This document shows positions 33,011-43,943 of a stretch of 64,000 bases of DNA, in pieces. Origin of the DNA: Branchiostoma floridae (lineage: Eukaryota; Chordata; Leptocardii; Amphioxiformes; Branchiostomatidae). Each line of letters starts with the position of its first letter. Position 1 is the first letter of the stretch. Below the pieces are notes generated by a model. It was not told the DNA's origin. It made no database searches and saw only the letters and a list, made by a program, of their open reading frames with translations. Location of the stretch: the NCBI RefSeq assembly GCF_000003815.2, contig NC_049995.1, forward strand, positions 17,642,356 to 17,706,355, given 5' to 3'. A program made the position numbers and the translations under genes.

Positions 33011-33490
33011 CCAAGGTGTGCAGTCTAACTAGGGTTAACCCGCTGAACAGAGCCGCATGGAAGCTTCAACCAGGTGTGAAGACTTAAGCCGACTGCTGCC
33101 GTACCCTGTGTCAGGCGTGCGGATCCCAGCAGCAGTATAACCATATACTGAATACTTGACTACAGTACTACTACTACTAACTACTACTATACTAAACACG
33201 ATCTACAAGCTGATTTCTAAACTTTGTGGACGTACATGTACTATATGATGTACTGAACAGCCTAATATTTGTATTTTCAGTAAAATTATATTAATAATAA
33301 GTTTTATTGCAAATTCTTGCCCGTGGGCTAATTGCAGGTAACATAAAAGATTCAAACTAGTCTAATCTAGTCTAAAACTAGTGAAAGCTAACTCTAGATC
33401 CTGGGTTATATTACTGCTAAGTATCTAAAGCCAGAAAAGAACAAGAAGGAGTCATGGCTTCAAGTTACAAAGCTATAAGAGGGCCCCCAT
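33011..33490. other. CHID1 upstream flank, no gene seen
   Basis: Probably CHID1 promoter-proximal and intergenic sequence. About 33,300-33,480 holds faint LINE-tail similarity (AAAGAACAAGAAGGAGTCAT). Nothing else was recognised. Confidence 0.35.
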
Positions 33491-34306
33491 GGGGGGGTCC
33501 CGACAACGCTCTACGCTAAATTCTGGTGGCCGGCTACGTATTACGCTGAATTCAGGAAGCCTCTCTACGCTAAATTCGAAAGCTTCCCCACACATTATGT
33601 AGAAGTCATCACCGAGCGACTGAGCGTTTGTGTCAAAGATGGTATTTATGATACATAGAAGTAACAAAAGTTGAGTTAAAAGTAAGATTTCTAAAGCGGG
33701 GGTGCAATATTGCTCTACGCAAAAGGGCATGCAGGCCCCCGAAAAATGTGTGTGGGCAGTGGTAGCAGTGCACTGGCATGGTTTCTTACTTGGGACCATC
33801 AAAACAGATCGGGAGGTACAATTGTGTTAATAATTAATAGCACCTACGGGGTCAACTGGAGGACGCAAGTCAGGCCATACCTGAGAAAATATTACGAAAG
33901 AACGTATAAAGAAAAGTGGAGTATTGAGGTAATTTGAAACTTTATATCCATACAAACAAGGAGGTTATTGATAAAATAACCCTGACAAATGTGCAGCACA
34001 TTTCGCAATCCCAGTGTCACAATCGTTAGTCGCTGAAAGATTTGACTCCGTCCATTACTATATAGTATAGACTATGACGAAGTGGAAATTATAGTGGTGG
34101 GAAATAGCTATGAGGGTCTGCATGCTCTTTTCCGTAAGGCATAGGCAGCCTATTTTTATTTCCCGTAACTCGTAGGGAAAACCAATTCTTATCTAGTACA
34201 TAATTCGTAGCGAGGCGACCAAATTTAGCATAATTGCCTTCCTTGATTTAGCGTAATATGTAGGGGGTTCTTCTGAATTCGGCGTAAATCGTTGTCGGGA
34301 CCCCCC
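33491..34306. mobile_element. About 815-bp element with GGGGGG termini
   Basis: The left end GGGGTCCCGACAACG, followed by TACGCTAAATTC words, is mirrored at the right by TTCGGCGTAAATC and GTTGTCGGGACCCCCC. The interior has many TACGCTAA-like words on both strands, as does 36,190-36,390. No transposase is visible. Confidence 0.7.
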
Positions 34307-34490
34307 AAGCAGACCCTCAGCTATTTGTGCAGAAAGTGAGAGCGCATTCCAACCGTGCTGACTGTGCGATCGGCGTGTTTGAACGGATGTTATTTGCTGC
34401 GGAGCTCCTCCCCAGTCAACAACCCAGACTACTGAGGATTCTACAGGAAGTCAAGGACTGGGGAGTGATCTAGCTGGTCCTTCTGTCCTT

Positions 34491-34694
34491 AAACCCCCTT
34501 TACAAATCAAGAATTTAGCTCGGCGCCGAGTTTGTCAGCGAGCTCCTAAATTACAAAGGAGGCATGACCCCTGATTTCTATTGAACAAATGGGCAGAGTT
34601 TCGATCGTCGGCATCAGGGGTCATACCTCCCTCGTAATTTAGAGCTTGCTGACAACTCGGCCGAGCTAAATTCTCGACTTGTAAAGGGGACTTT
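34491..34694. mobile_element. Fold-back MITE
   Basis: Arms CCCCTTTACAAATCAAGAAT and the inverse TTCTCGACTTGTAAAGGGG. Both arms also carry GGAGGCATGACCCCTGAT or its complement. The CCTCGTAATTTAGAGCT core is shared with the element at 43,753-43,943, so both belong to one group. Confidence 0.75.
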
Positions 34695-34984
34695 AAGCTG
34701 TCTTAGGCTGATGTCAAATTTCCAAACCGGGGCTCTGTCAGGCTGTTTGAGGAAACGAAAAATAGTAAATGTATACGGACCGTTCCTACCTGCTACTAGT
34801 ACCTGCCAAGATATGGATCGTTCCATGCCATCGTTGTTACAAGTAATGACACAGTTTCTTCATCGTAAAAATATACGCAATGGCCACAACCTCTCCCTTT
34901 ACTAGTACGTCTTTTGTAGTTTGGTGTCTTTTGTATCATACTTTTTGTCTTGTTGTCCGTAATAGCACATCTATCTTCCACTTA

Positions 34985-36190
34985 AGGTGGTAACGTGCGA
35001 TGTACCTTTTTGGGGTTCGAGGTTGGATTTGCCACTGCCGATCAAACCTTGCGATGCGCTGCATGCTCCCAAATCCGTCGGATTCCGTACGATTTCGTAC
35101 GGAGGTGGTACTTACCACTTACGAATCCCAAAAGATTGCCCACGTTTTGGCACGTAGACACCACACAGTTGCACGTACGGCTAGGATTTTATAATAGGGA
35201 GTCCAAACTTATTGGTGAGTCGCGGTGTGACTATTGTAGGGGGGTCTGAGGGCATCCACCTTCCATGGTGCAGAGTTTTTGATGATTTTAAGTTAAAAAA
35301 AGTGCATTCTTAGGTATCCCAAGAGGCAAAAATACTGTTCATGAGGTCACAGTAGAACACTGTGACCACAAATCACCTGGTAGCATTCCTGGTCAATCAG
35401 AATTTCATGCTTGTCGGACGATTTTCTCTGTAGTGTAAGGGCGTCCAGGGGCATCAAATTTCTTGTTATTCTAAGAAAAGTGCGTCCAGATGACGTGTTG
35501 ATGCATGCCTGGCTAAAAGCCTGCTTAACCTGCTGCCCGGAGAGACATTTGGCTCAGCCACGTCCATCAGTTAATTACCTTTACATAACATGATGGGCTC
35601 GACCGAAAATTCTGTTTACAAAGACCTGTATGTAATCACATTCCATCCGTACATATGGTGACACCAATCTGTCAATGGTATAGCTAAGGGCACAACCCCC
35701 GCACGTGTTATTTGTCCGTACGTCTTCTTGGGAGGCCACTTCCGCCACGTGCACATTTTGTCTGAAAATGCGAGAAGGCATGGCAAGAGCAGGGAGGGTG
35801 TAAGTCTCAACGCACGTCACTCGCACGGTTGCGCAAGGTGTAATTATGTGGCCTGCACGCCACGCCTGGGAATGAGCAGTTGCGTGCCATCGTTTGTTGC
35901 GCAAGTGGTTAGTGCGATCTCTGTGCGATTGCCACGTTACCGTATGCAGGCCGTACTTACACGTGCTGCTGACGTATGGAAATCCTTACTCACTCGCATT
36001 GGCTGCACGGCGCACACGCGTTGCCTAACATCCCGCCCAAAAGCAGAGAAAGTTTTGTGTACACGTAAAGTGCTACGGCACTGTGCGTGCTCCCAAATCC
36101 GTTGGATTCCGTACGATTTCGTACGGAGGTAGTACTTACCACTTACGGATCCCAAAAGATTGCCCACATTTTGGCACGATTAAGCTATAC
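34985..36190. repeat. GC-rich palindromic repeat cluster
   Basis: Recurring modules: GTACGATTTCGTACGGAGGT, AAAAGATTGCCCACGTTTTG and AGGGCACAACC. Blocks occur at 34,985-35,190, 35,685-35,870 and 36,060-36,180. The 35,684-36,190 block looks like a full element with diverged inverted ends. The same family recurs at 43,944-44,590. Frames inside are not genes. Confidence 0.6.
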
Positions 36191-36478
36191 GCACAATTCA
36201 TCCATCGTGTTTTATGGTAAATTCCAGGGAGCTACAACGCATTACGTAAAAATAAAAGAGTCAATTACGCTCTATGCAAAATGCACCAATTACGCTCTAC
36301 GAGTCTACGTCGAATTAAGTGAATTCCGTCTACGCTCTACGTAAAAATAAAACGGCCGATTACACTCTATGCAAAAGGGCATGCAAGCCCCCCTATAAGC
36401 CCAGAATTGGGGTGCATAAGAATTCGCTTTTCCCTAGAACTATTGCAGAGTAGGTTTATGAACGTTAGACATCCAGGT

Positions 36479-36834
36479 AAGCAATATTCAAATACAATTC
36501 AATCTCTACAACTGGATAAAAACGGATATTTATTTCCGGACATATGGTTTCCTTACTCACTCGCATTGCAACACAAAGGACAATAGTTTTTCCTATGGTG
36601 TTGTCTGACCATAGGAAGTATGCTAACTTGATTTGCATTTGTGTAACCTTTTGCATACGATCATAACGATTTAGTGGTTAAACCAGTTTTTCTAGTTAGC
36701 TGTACTGGTATTGAATTGTTCTGACTAGTTCATTCTTTCAAAGCTGAAGAAGAGTGATGGATGTCACTCGAAACGTCCGGAAATAAATATCCGTTTTTAA
36801 CCAGTTGTAGAGATTAAATTGTATTTGAATATTG
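36479..36834. mobile_element. Element with about 60-bp inverted ends
   Basis: The left arm AATATTCAAATACAATTCAA through CTCTACAACTGG and ATAAAAACGGATATTTATTT to CCGGAC is matched almost perfectly by the inverse arm at 36,774-36,834. The spacer is about 230 bp and ends with a hammerhead-like motif. Confidence 0.75.
36744..36774 (+). ncRNA. Hammerhead-ribozyme-like motif
   Basis: CTGAAGA is followed by a perfect 6-bp hairpin (GAGTGA, loop TGGATG, TCACTC) and then GAAAC. This is the order of the hammerhead core: CUGANGA, stem II, GAAA. Stem I, stem III and the cleavage site were not resolved, so activity is uncertain. Such motifs are known from Penelope-like and other retroelements. Confidence 0.35.
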
Positions 36835-36956
36835 GAGAGCAGAAGTCGTTGCCACCAAGCAATGTAAGTTAGTCTGGAGCATCCTCATTTGAAGAAGAGA
36901 AGGCACGAGAAGGTTTGCCAAGCAGGACCAAAAATCCCAAACACACATATGCAAAG

Positions 36957-37135
36957 TACAGTGGAAGCCGCTTGATTGCACACCCAATTTGCCAGCAAAT
37001 TCCGTGCAATTATCCGGCGTGTGCGATCATACGAAGTTACCCAGATGGACCGCACCGCCACGGGATTTGGGGATTCCGTGCATTTGACCGAAGTGTGCGT
37101 TTATCCGACATGCAATTAACTGGCTAAATTCACTG
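36957..37135. mobile_element. pogo/Tigger-like MITE
   Basis: Ends with TA followed by CAGTGGAAGCCGC on the left and GCTAAATTCACTG then TA on the right, about 175 bp apart, with imperfect inverted ends. The CAGTG termini and TA target fit pogo/Tigger elements. Confidence 0.55.
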
Positions 37136-37289
37136 TACCAGAGTGCTAGCACCAGTGAGGACAGCAAACTAAGAAGTACCAAGCAGTAAAAGCCCAAGAG
37201 ACCATGTCTAGTGGTGAAGTAAACGTTAAACAAGGACAACAACAACAAAAACAACATTAGATAAATTAAACAATGCTTACAGCTAGTTG

Positions 37290-37390
37290 CGAAGGTTAGG
37301 AGATACTTACGTAATGTAACCAGCTGCTGCCGTACCGCGTACCTGCGAAGCTCCCGGCTATACAGATACCGATACAGAACGAACTATTAA
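37290..37390 (+). mobile_element. LINE 3' end remnant
   Basis: Contains GTAACCAGCTGCTGCCGTAC, CTGCGAAGC, CCGGCTATACAGATACCGAT and ACAG, matching the LINE tail at 45,600-45,710. Confidence 0.6.
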
Positions 37391-38795
37391 ACCGTTATAT
37401 ATTGTTGCTAGGGGGAGGGGGGCGTTCCCCACTTCCGGGTCTGAGGCCAAATCCGGGATACATAAAGGGCTCTCCAAAACCCAAGCAGGCGTGTCAAGGC
37501 CTCTCTTCGTTTCAGAACCGTCCCACATCCTTTTCCGTGAACTCCTAACCGCTGAGAGTGGCTCTAGAGGGGAAGAAAGGAGAACAATATGGAGATACAG
37601 ACCTGTGGGGCCCGGAACGCTGCTGCTGCAAGCCGCCATGTTGGCACTTCCCAAGATGCACCGGGCCGGCCGAAACTATTCGAATGTTCAACGTCACGAA
37701 GGTTCTTTATGTTAGTGTCTATCAGACTTGTAAATTGCCTCTGTGAAGGAAAAACCTCAGGTTTGCAATAGAAAACAAACCTGTATTGGCTTTGCTTCCG
37801 TACATGTACATGGGCGCCGCCATTTTGTTTCCCAAGGCTGTGGTGTATGATGTAACGTTATGTGGTGTCGTGGTTTTGATGTGTTAAAGTTTGACGTGGA
37901 AGGTTATGAGCGTGTTGTTGTTGTCTTGTTGGAAACTAGGTAACGGCAGTCACAACGATGAAGTTTTAAGTTTTGTGTGTTCGCACGATATCTTATTTAA
38001 AGATCCTTCTGATAGGTTTGTCATGAATGGTGCTATGTGGGCCATGCTAAAACAACAGGGCACCGTTGTAGTGAAATGTAACGTGACCTCCATTGCAATT
38101 GGCGATTCATTTACCCTATTCAAACTCTAACATAAACATGGGTGCATATTTCAATGAAATATTGTAATAATGGAAATGACTTTGACTTCCACATCTGAAA
38201 AATCTATGTGTTAGTCATTCTTGAAAAATCATTCACACATTGCCACAAGTATGAAACTCGTGTCATTTTCCACCTGGAAGTTAACGTTACAATTGAACTG
38301 ATTCAGAATAACTTTTGCCAAAACAGATAAACTTCCAAGTTTTCCTTCTATCTGGTTCTTTTCACCAAAATAAGAAGAACTGCGTCCGAATCAATACTAG
38401 TGCTATCAGGGCGTCATATGAAGACGACCTTCACAGAAAAAATTTCTACAGATTATATTCAGATTACATCAGAAATAATTCGCTGTCTTTTTGCTTGATA
38501 CGTAGACGTGTATTCTAAAAAAAATGGAGAAATAATACGTGTATGTTTTTTGCGGTGCATTCCTTTTATTGTATTTCTTGCATGCATAACCTCTGAATAT
38601 CAAAATGTGCCATGCATACACATAGAGACGTGTCGCAATCATTTACGACAACTTTTAACAACTAAGTACTGGACCGTTATCAAGATCGTACAAAGACATT
38701 CATGGTTTTCTACGTCGCTTGTTTCAAAGTTTGGATTTTTTTTATCTGTAAGCTGGATTGTAACCACAAAACTACTGATATCATTGGATGGCACA
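37391..38795. other. Promoter-like stretch without a resolved gene
   Basis: Around 37,560-37,830 there are GCCGCCATGTTGG and GCCGCCATTTTG, words typical of YY1 sites at animal promoters, and several CpG-containing words. Short frames on both strands (one starting ATGGCGGCTTGCAGCAGCAG on the minus strand near 37,640) could be a first exon, but I could not connect them to any further exon. The remainder to 38,795 is featureless. Confidence 0.3.
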
Positions 38796-38798
38796 TCA

Positions 38799-38866
38799 GC
38801 ACCATGGCAACCAAGCACCATGGCAAACAAGCACCATGGCAACCAAGCACCATGGCAACCATGAAA
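38799..38866 (+). repeat. Short tandem repeat ACCATGGCAACCAAGC
   Basis: About four copies of a 16-18-bp unit. Each contains CCATGGCAAC, half of an RFX-type X-box. No coding sense was identified. Confidence 0.7.
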
Positions 38867-40339
38867 TATTCAGGAGTTTTTATCACAAGTAAAACATATC
38901 CGCTATACAGTACAAATGAAACATGGTCTTCTAGGCGCAAAAAAAGGTAATTTATGAATGACATCATTCTATCTAAATATTACAAACTTTCCCCGGGAAA
39001 AGGGCATACACTAAATAAACTGTTGCATTTTGGACGGAATATAAACGCCTGATTTCATAAAACTTTTGGAGTATACAAGATGCAAAGACTTATACAAATG
39101 AATTTTACCTCAAGTTATATTGCCCTTTCTTTCTCATCTAAATCTGACAGGATTCAGTTTTCTATAATCCTTAAAAAATATGACTAATGTAGACTATTGA
39201 ATATAAATACACTATTTTCCCCTCTTCTTTGCACATCATTCAATATAAAACTGCAGTCCTTGATATTTTACATCAACCCGTCACCAGTTCTCTTTTTTCC
39301 CTCTTAGTAAATTCCCATCATCTTGAGGTCCTTGACGACACCGCAGTTCACTTAGTTGTTTTGCAATTGGTGGCGTAGATGTTGAGTTTCAGATGAAAGT
39401 CGCAAGATGCCGTTGTGACCATAGCAGAAGGTGACGACAAGGAAGAATTGTTGGAAATTCATCCGGAGGGCTGTGAACCTACTGGATCTGTAAAAAGAAG
39501 AATTTAGATATAATAAAAACACGTAAACCTAGTAGAAGCTCTTTAAACAATTTAGTTACGTCTTTTCCTAGAAATAATAAGCAAAGTATTACAGCATGAG
39601 TTTGGCGGGTCATACTAAATTAAAAGGCACTTTTACTCAACCTGTTTTTTTTTCACCGGCATACATAAGCTGTTCAATACTCAAGTGTATGGAATTTCCG
39701 ATAATGTTCACCCTCAAGAAGCCTGGATTTCCAGACTAGGCCGCCAAGAGCAAAGAGGTTACGGTATATCCTTGCTAAGAGAAAAATACAATACACAACT
39801 TCATCAATTATGCATGTTGTAGTATGAACAATACACAGCCCTTTGTACAATCATCTGGCCCTGTCACAACCCTTTGGCTGATATTCGTCATTCTGCGAAA
39901 GTTATTTTTAGATAGCCCAATGATAAGAATGCTCACAATACAAGCTGTTCAAAGACAACATGCTTAGTTTAGAATTTCCCTTTTCAGTAAGCCAATCTTT
40001 TGAAGTAGACTCCACTGTGGCAAGAAGCTAGTACGTGGCTTTTTTTGTTGCCATTCAAGAATAAAGTTGTCGGACTTGTCAATTATGTGTCTCACGGACC
40101 AAACTATGGCTTCCTGATCTGACAAACAGAGCGTGTCTAATTCAATAGGAAAAAAGCTTAAGAAACGTATTGTATAAAAAAATGAAGCTTTAAGTTCTAA
40201 CGCAGTTGTATTGTTTGTCTTGTATGTGTACCTGGATTTCTAGTCTTTACCAATAAGCCTAAGAAAAGCTGCAGTTAATTGTACAAAAATAATAGGAATC
40301 CGCACAGGAACATACACAGATAAAAATAGGGGTGTAGTA
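38867..40339. other. AT-rich intron or intergenic stretch
   Basis: No gene recognised. On the minus strand an acceptor-like CTTTTTACAG before 39,487 is followed by ATC CAG TAG. This could be the terminal coding exon of the small membrane protein whose first exon is at 42,232-42,420, because the phase fits. Confidence 0.3.
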
Positions 40340-40617
40340 AAGGTGGTATCTCACTGCACTTGGGGCACCGGTGCGGCACTGCAGGGTTCGAAGGATTACT
40401 CAACGAATAATGTGACATAAAGAAAAAAGTTCTTATATATACGTTTTGTGTATTTCTATACGTTTTGTGTATTTTGTTGTCTTCTAAGTCATACTTTTAA
40501 GTATTACACAATATCTAAATTATTAAAAAAAATGGCGAAAACAACACAGCAGTGCCGCAGTGAACGAACCCCGCAGTGTCACACCCGTGACCAAAGTGCA
40601 GTGAAATACCACCTTAA
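40340..40617. mobile_element. MITE with AAGGTGGTATCTCACTGCAC ends
   Basis: About 50-bp inverted ends (AAGGTGGTATCTCACTGCAC, and at the right GTGCAGTGAAATACCACCTT). The core TTTTGTGTATTTTGTTGTCT recurs in 48,340-48,485, 56,872-57,111 and 57,650-57,800. Confidence 0.85.
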
Positions 40618-41411
40618 TCTTGGGTAAATCAAGTTTTTTTCAGTACTTAAGCGAAGTTCTTTTACAGACGTCATCTTGAGTACGTCACAACTACACAAGG
40701 TTTAAATGAATGTTTCAGATGTATTCAGTTTGCCCTATGTTCAGGCACTTAAGCTACAGAAGTATTGGGCAGAGTAATTTGTTTGGGTATTTCAGCAGAT
40801 TTTTTTACAGCCATCATTCAACTATACGAGTCTGAAAGGAATACCAGAGGTTCGTTTACTCATGGCGTTCTGTTCAGCATGGCATTCCGTGCGTTCTTCT
40901 GTTACCATGTATTAAGGGTGTCAAAGAAAAATGCTGGAAACTACAAGTGAAAAGGCTTCAGCATTAATTTGTTATCGTTTTGTTTGTGTGATTTCAAGAT
41001 GTCACGGTTGGAACACTGATCTAACATAGGTTACGGCCTTCTTTATTGTTATCATGTGTTATTGGTGAAAACTACAAGTGAAAAGGTTTCAGTATTTGCT
41101 ATCATTTTATCATGTATCGCTCGATGTACGATGTCAAAATGTCACGGTTGAAACTCTAATCTAGACTTCATCCTTCTTTGTTGACGTTCTGCTAGGTAGG
41201 ATTAGGGTAATCGCCTTTTATGGTGTTTTTAGGTTTGACTTGAGTGGTGGGTGTGACGACAGTGGTAGTTACGTCATATTGTAGCTACGGTTAGTCTGGG
41301 TGCGTTCCTTTTGGGTTCACCGGGCATATTTACTCACTCACGGCATAGTTTGTCTCCCATGTAAAATATTTCAGAAATACATGCGCGCGTGCACACGTAC
41401 AGAGACACACA
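40618..41411. other. No feature recognised
   Basis: Contains two similar stretches (GAAAACTACAAGTGAAAAGG and GTTTCAGTATT, near 40,936 and 41,067) suggesting a small tandem duplication. No coding exon was identified. Confidence 0.4.
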
Positions 41412-41516
41412 TACGTGAACACACGCACACACACACACAAACACACACACACAGACACTCACACACAATCAAACAAACAAACACACACACACACGAACAC
41501 ACACAGGTGCACACAT
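41412..41516. repeat. (CA)n-rich microsatellite
   Basis: Interrupted CA and ACAA repeats. The His/Thr-rich frame across it is a repeat artefact. Confidence 0.9.
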
Positions 41517-41999
41517 CGCAACAGACGGCTTATCGTTTTCTGCAAAATAAAACTCTCGGCAAAATGACAACACCAGGGAGTTTAGTAGAATGTTTGCCCT
41601 GATACGATTCCGACACTTATGATCATTGATTCCAACTTAACGGCTTACAACAGCTTTAGCGTAAAGGATATAGCAACAAATCGATGGGTATCAAATGATT
41701 AGTTATTAGTTATTACTGGTGCCTGTAGTACGTTCTTTCAAAAATTATTGAAAAAGAAAGGGGAAAACAAAGGCTTCAAATCCAAACAAAACGTTGACAG
41801 GGAAAACATGGCGGAGTGCACACATACATGACACATCAAAAACACGGGGGACATTTCGCTGATTGGTTTGTAAGATTACAAAGCAATTACACACAGATGT
41901 ATGCAAATCACATTGATTTAGACCTTAAGGCACGTACTATTATTACACATGTACACCTTAACAGCTTTTGTAAGTCACCGGTAGTCTCTGAAGTACCAG
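41517..41999. other. No feature recognised
   Basis: Unremarkable AT-rich sequence without an exon, repeat or RNA gene that I can support. Confidence 0.4.
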
Positions 42000-42175
42000 G
42001 CACCATAGGTCGTTGGGAAAACCGTAGAAATGGCACAAATAGGAGTACAGCCGCCGGCTAGGGAACAGCTTGCGACCTACGTAGTGAGGAAACGATTGTT
42101 CTAGCCGGCTGACTCCCCTAGTGTACTATGACTCTATTTGATTTGTCCAATTTCTACAATTAGACCACCGATCTA
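42000..42175. mobile_element. Degenerate relative of the fold-back at 46,413
   Basis: CGTAGAAATGGCACAAATAG and, inverted downstream, CTCTATTTGATTTGTCCAAT and TTCTAC, with GCCGGCTAGGGAACAGC in between, parallel the arms of the 46,413-46,617 fold-back. Confidence 0.55.
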
Positions 42176-42231
42176 CGAAGTCATCGGCCACATGTTGAAA
42201 GTGCAAACACAAAGCAAGAAGAACCACTCAC

Positions 42232-42420
42232 GATCTTGATTAGAACGAAGTACGTTGCTATCGCCAACATCCCAAGCGTGACCAGAGTGATCTGGACGAT
42301 CTTCCCGACTTCTTCACAAGTCACCTCCGTGGAGTCGGCGGGCGGTTGTGCCGGAGTCGGGGGGTTGTCGGGCCCGCTGTCGGGGAGAGGTTTGTTGATC
42401 TCGTACTTTCTAGACGCCAT
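42232..42420 (-). CDS. First exon of a small single-span membrane protein
   Basis: ATG at 42,420 in AACATGGCGTC. The open exon of 63 codons ends AAGATC at a GTGAGT donor. The first 30 residues are Pro/Asp/Ser-rich (INKPLPDSGPDNPPTPAQPP) and the last 25 form one hydrophobic helix (VQITLVTLGMLAIATYFVLI) after CEEVGK. There is no signal peptide, so a tail-anchored, N-cytosolic protein is likely. A candidate terminal exon at 39,479-39,487 would add Ile-Gln and a stop, giving 65 residues; that link is only phase-compatible. I do not recognise the family. It lies alone amid repeats, on the same strand as CHID1. Confidence 0.55.
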
Positions 42421-42485
42421 GTTGCTGCAGTGCCTGGCCTTGGTGAGGTGTGTTAGCCTCGGTCGCAGGCTTTCGGCGGGGCTTT

Positions 42486-42850
42486 TTGTTTATTCTACGC
42501 CTTGTTTGGTGTTATGGATTGTTGTCGATATGATGATAAACACACAGAGCTGTTCACATTACTTTCCACTTGCTCTAAAGACTTTGCTACTCTCTGTCCG
42601 ATAGATAAATTCAAGTACATTCTGGGAGGCGATAATCCACATTGTGTACAAGTAGGCAAATATATCCACGATTATTTATACCGTAGAACCAATAGTGTAA
42701 ATGGCATGCTAGACCCTTTATGTTGATGTATCCATACCTATAGATATCCATATATATGTGTTTAGTTGTACTGTAAGTAGTTGTTATACATGTAGACCTT
42801 ACGAAAGTCGCTGTACTTTTGTCGTGTCAATAAAGATTGTATTGGTATTC
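42486..42850 (+). mobile_element. 5'-truncated LINE 3' end
   Basis: The plus-strand frame reads HTELFTLLSTCSKDFATLCP and KFKYILGGDNPHCVQVGKYI, the C-terminal tail of a CR1-like LINE protein. AATAAAGATTG follows at about 42,827, close to its end. Confidence 0.7.
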
Positions 42851-43752
42851 AGACATACACAGCGCGTGTCCGTCTCGTAGGCAGCCGGACGTTGCTTAAT
42901 GAAACAATTATAATTAATCTATTTATTAATTGCAGCAGTCTGTAATTGATGGATCTATGTGTTTTTATTTTTCATTTTTCTGCCTTCACCAGTGTGCAGA
43001 CATACATGATGGTAGCACAGCGTGTATCCGTGTTATAAACGGACGTTGTCATTAATCAATTAATCAATTATGATTGATCTACTTATTATTTGCGACAGGC
43101 TATGTCATATTACTGATTGATAGATATATATTCAACATATCCGAGCGTATCATCATAACTTTATTGGAAGCACAAACATGTATAAAATTTGTGAAAATGG
43201 GCAAAAGAAGGAAAATTGGGTCACCTATATCCGTTGTTGTTAGAACTATGGTATCAGAAGATATCAAGTGAGCGGACGGTAGTTTCAAATTAAAACATTT
43301 TCACTAGTATGCAAAAAGTTGAAATGTTGTAGTTTAAACCGCCTTTTGAATTGATATATGTAAATACTCCGTCAAAACAACGGATATAGGTTACCCCGCG
43401 AATAAAGAACAACTACTGTTGTGAGTTTGAAGAAGAGACAGTACCAAAGCCCCCGCCCGGAGCCTGTGTTCCCGGCTAACAATAACATGTGTACACATCT
43501 TCAACGGATATAGGTTACCCCGCGGATAATTAAAGGTGAATTAGTGATAGTTTGAAGAAAATGCAGTACCAAAGCCCCCGCCCGGAGCCTGTGTTCCCAG
43601 CTAACACTAACATGTGTACACATCTTCACGCAGAATGCTTGTCTAGCGGGGTCACTTGGAGTGAAAAGGTGACGCCCACAAAGTAACCTTACTGGTGTAG
43701 ACACAGTACTTATCTCCTAATACCCGCAGCATGACTGCGTGGGTAAAGCTAA
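42851..43752. repeat. Intergenic stretch with two small duplications
   Basis: Two diverged copies of a segment around ACAGCGTGTATCCGTGTT (about 42,860-42,955 and 43,018-43,105). A closer tandem pair of about 122 bp (43,377-43,506 and 43,504-43,627) shares ACGGATATAGGTTACCCCGC and CAAAGCCCCCGCCCGGAGCC. No gene was identified. Confidence 0.7.
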
Positions 43753-43943
43753 TACCCCCCTCACATTAGGCGAAAATCAATCGGACGTCGAGTCTGCGAG
43801 CTCTAAATTACGAGGAGGCATGACCCTGACGGGAAGGTGATAACTCTGCCATTTCTTCGTCGGCAGCAGGGTCATGCCTCCTCGTAATTTAGAGCTCGCA
43901 GACTCGTCGTCCAATCGATTTTCGCCTAATGTGAGAGGGGTAT
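43753..43943. mobile_element. Fold-back MITE
   Basis: About 80-bp arms: TACCCCCCTCACATTAGGCG to GAGGAGGCATGACCCTG on the left, and the inverse ending CCTAATGTGAGAGGGGTA on the right. It shares its core with the element at 34,491-34,694. Confidence 0.85.

Noticed and set aside
34614..36344. Many 60-134-residue frames
   Set aside because: They lie in GC-rich repeat elements, recur in other copies in different frames and have no domains.
37491..37771. Possible coding first exon with CpG and YY1-like words
   Set aside because: Three overlapping frames on both strands and no downstream exon could be joined, so only a promoter-like note is kept.
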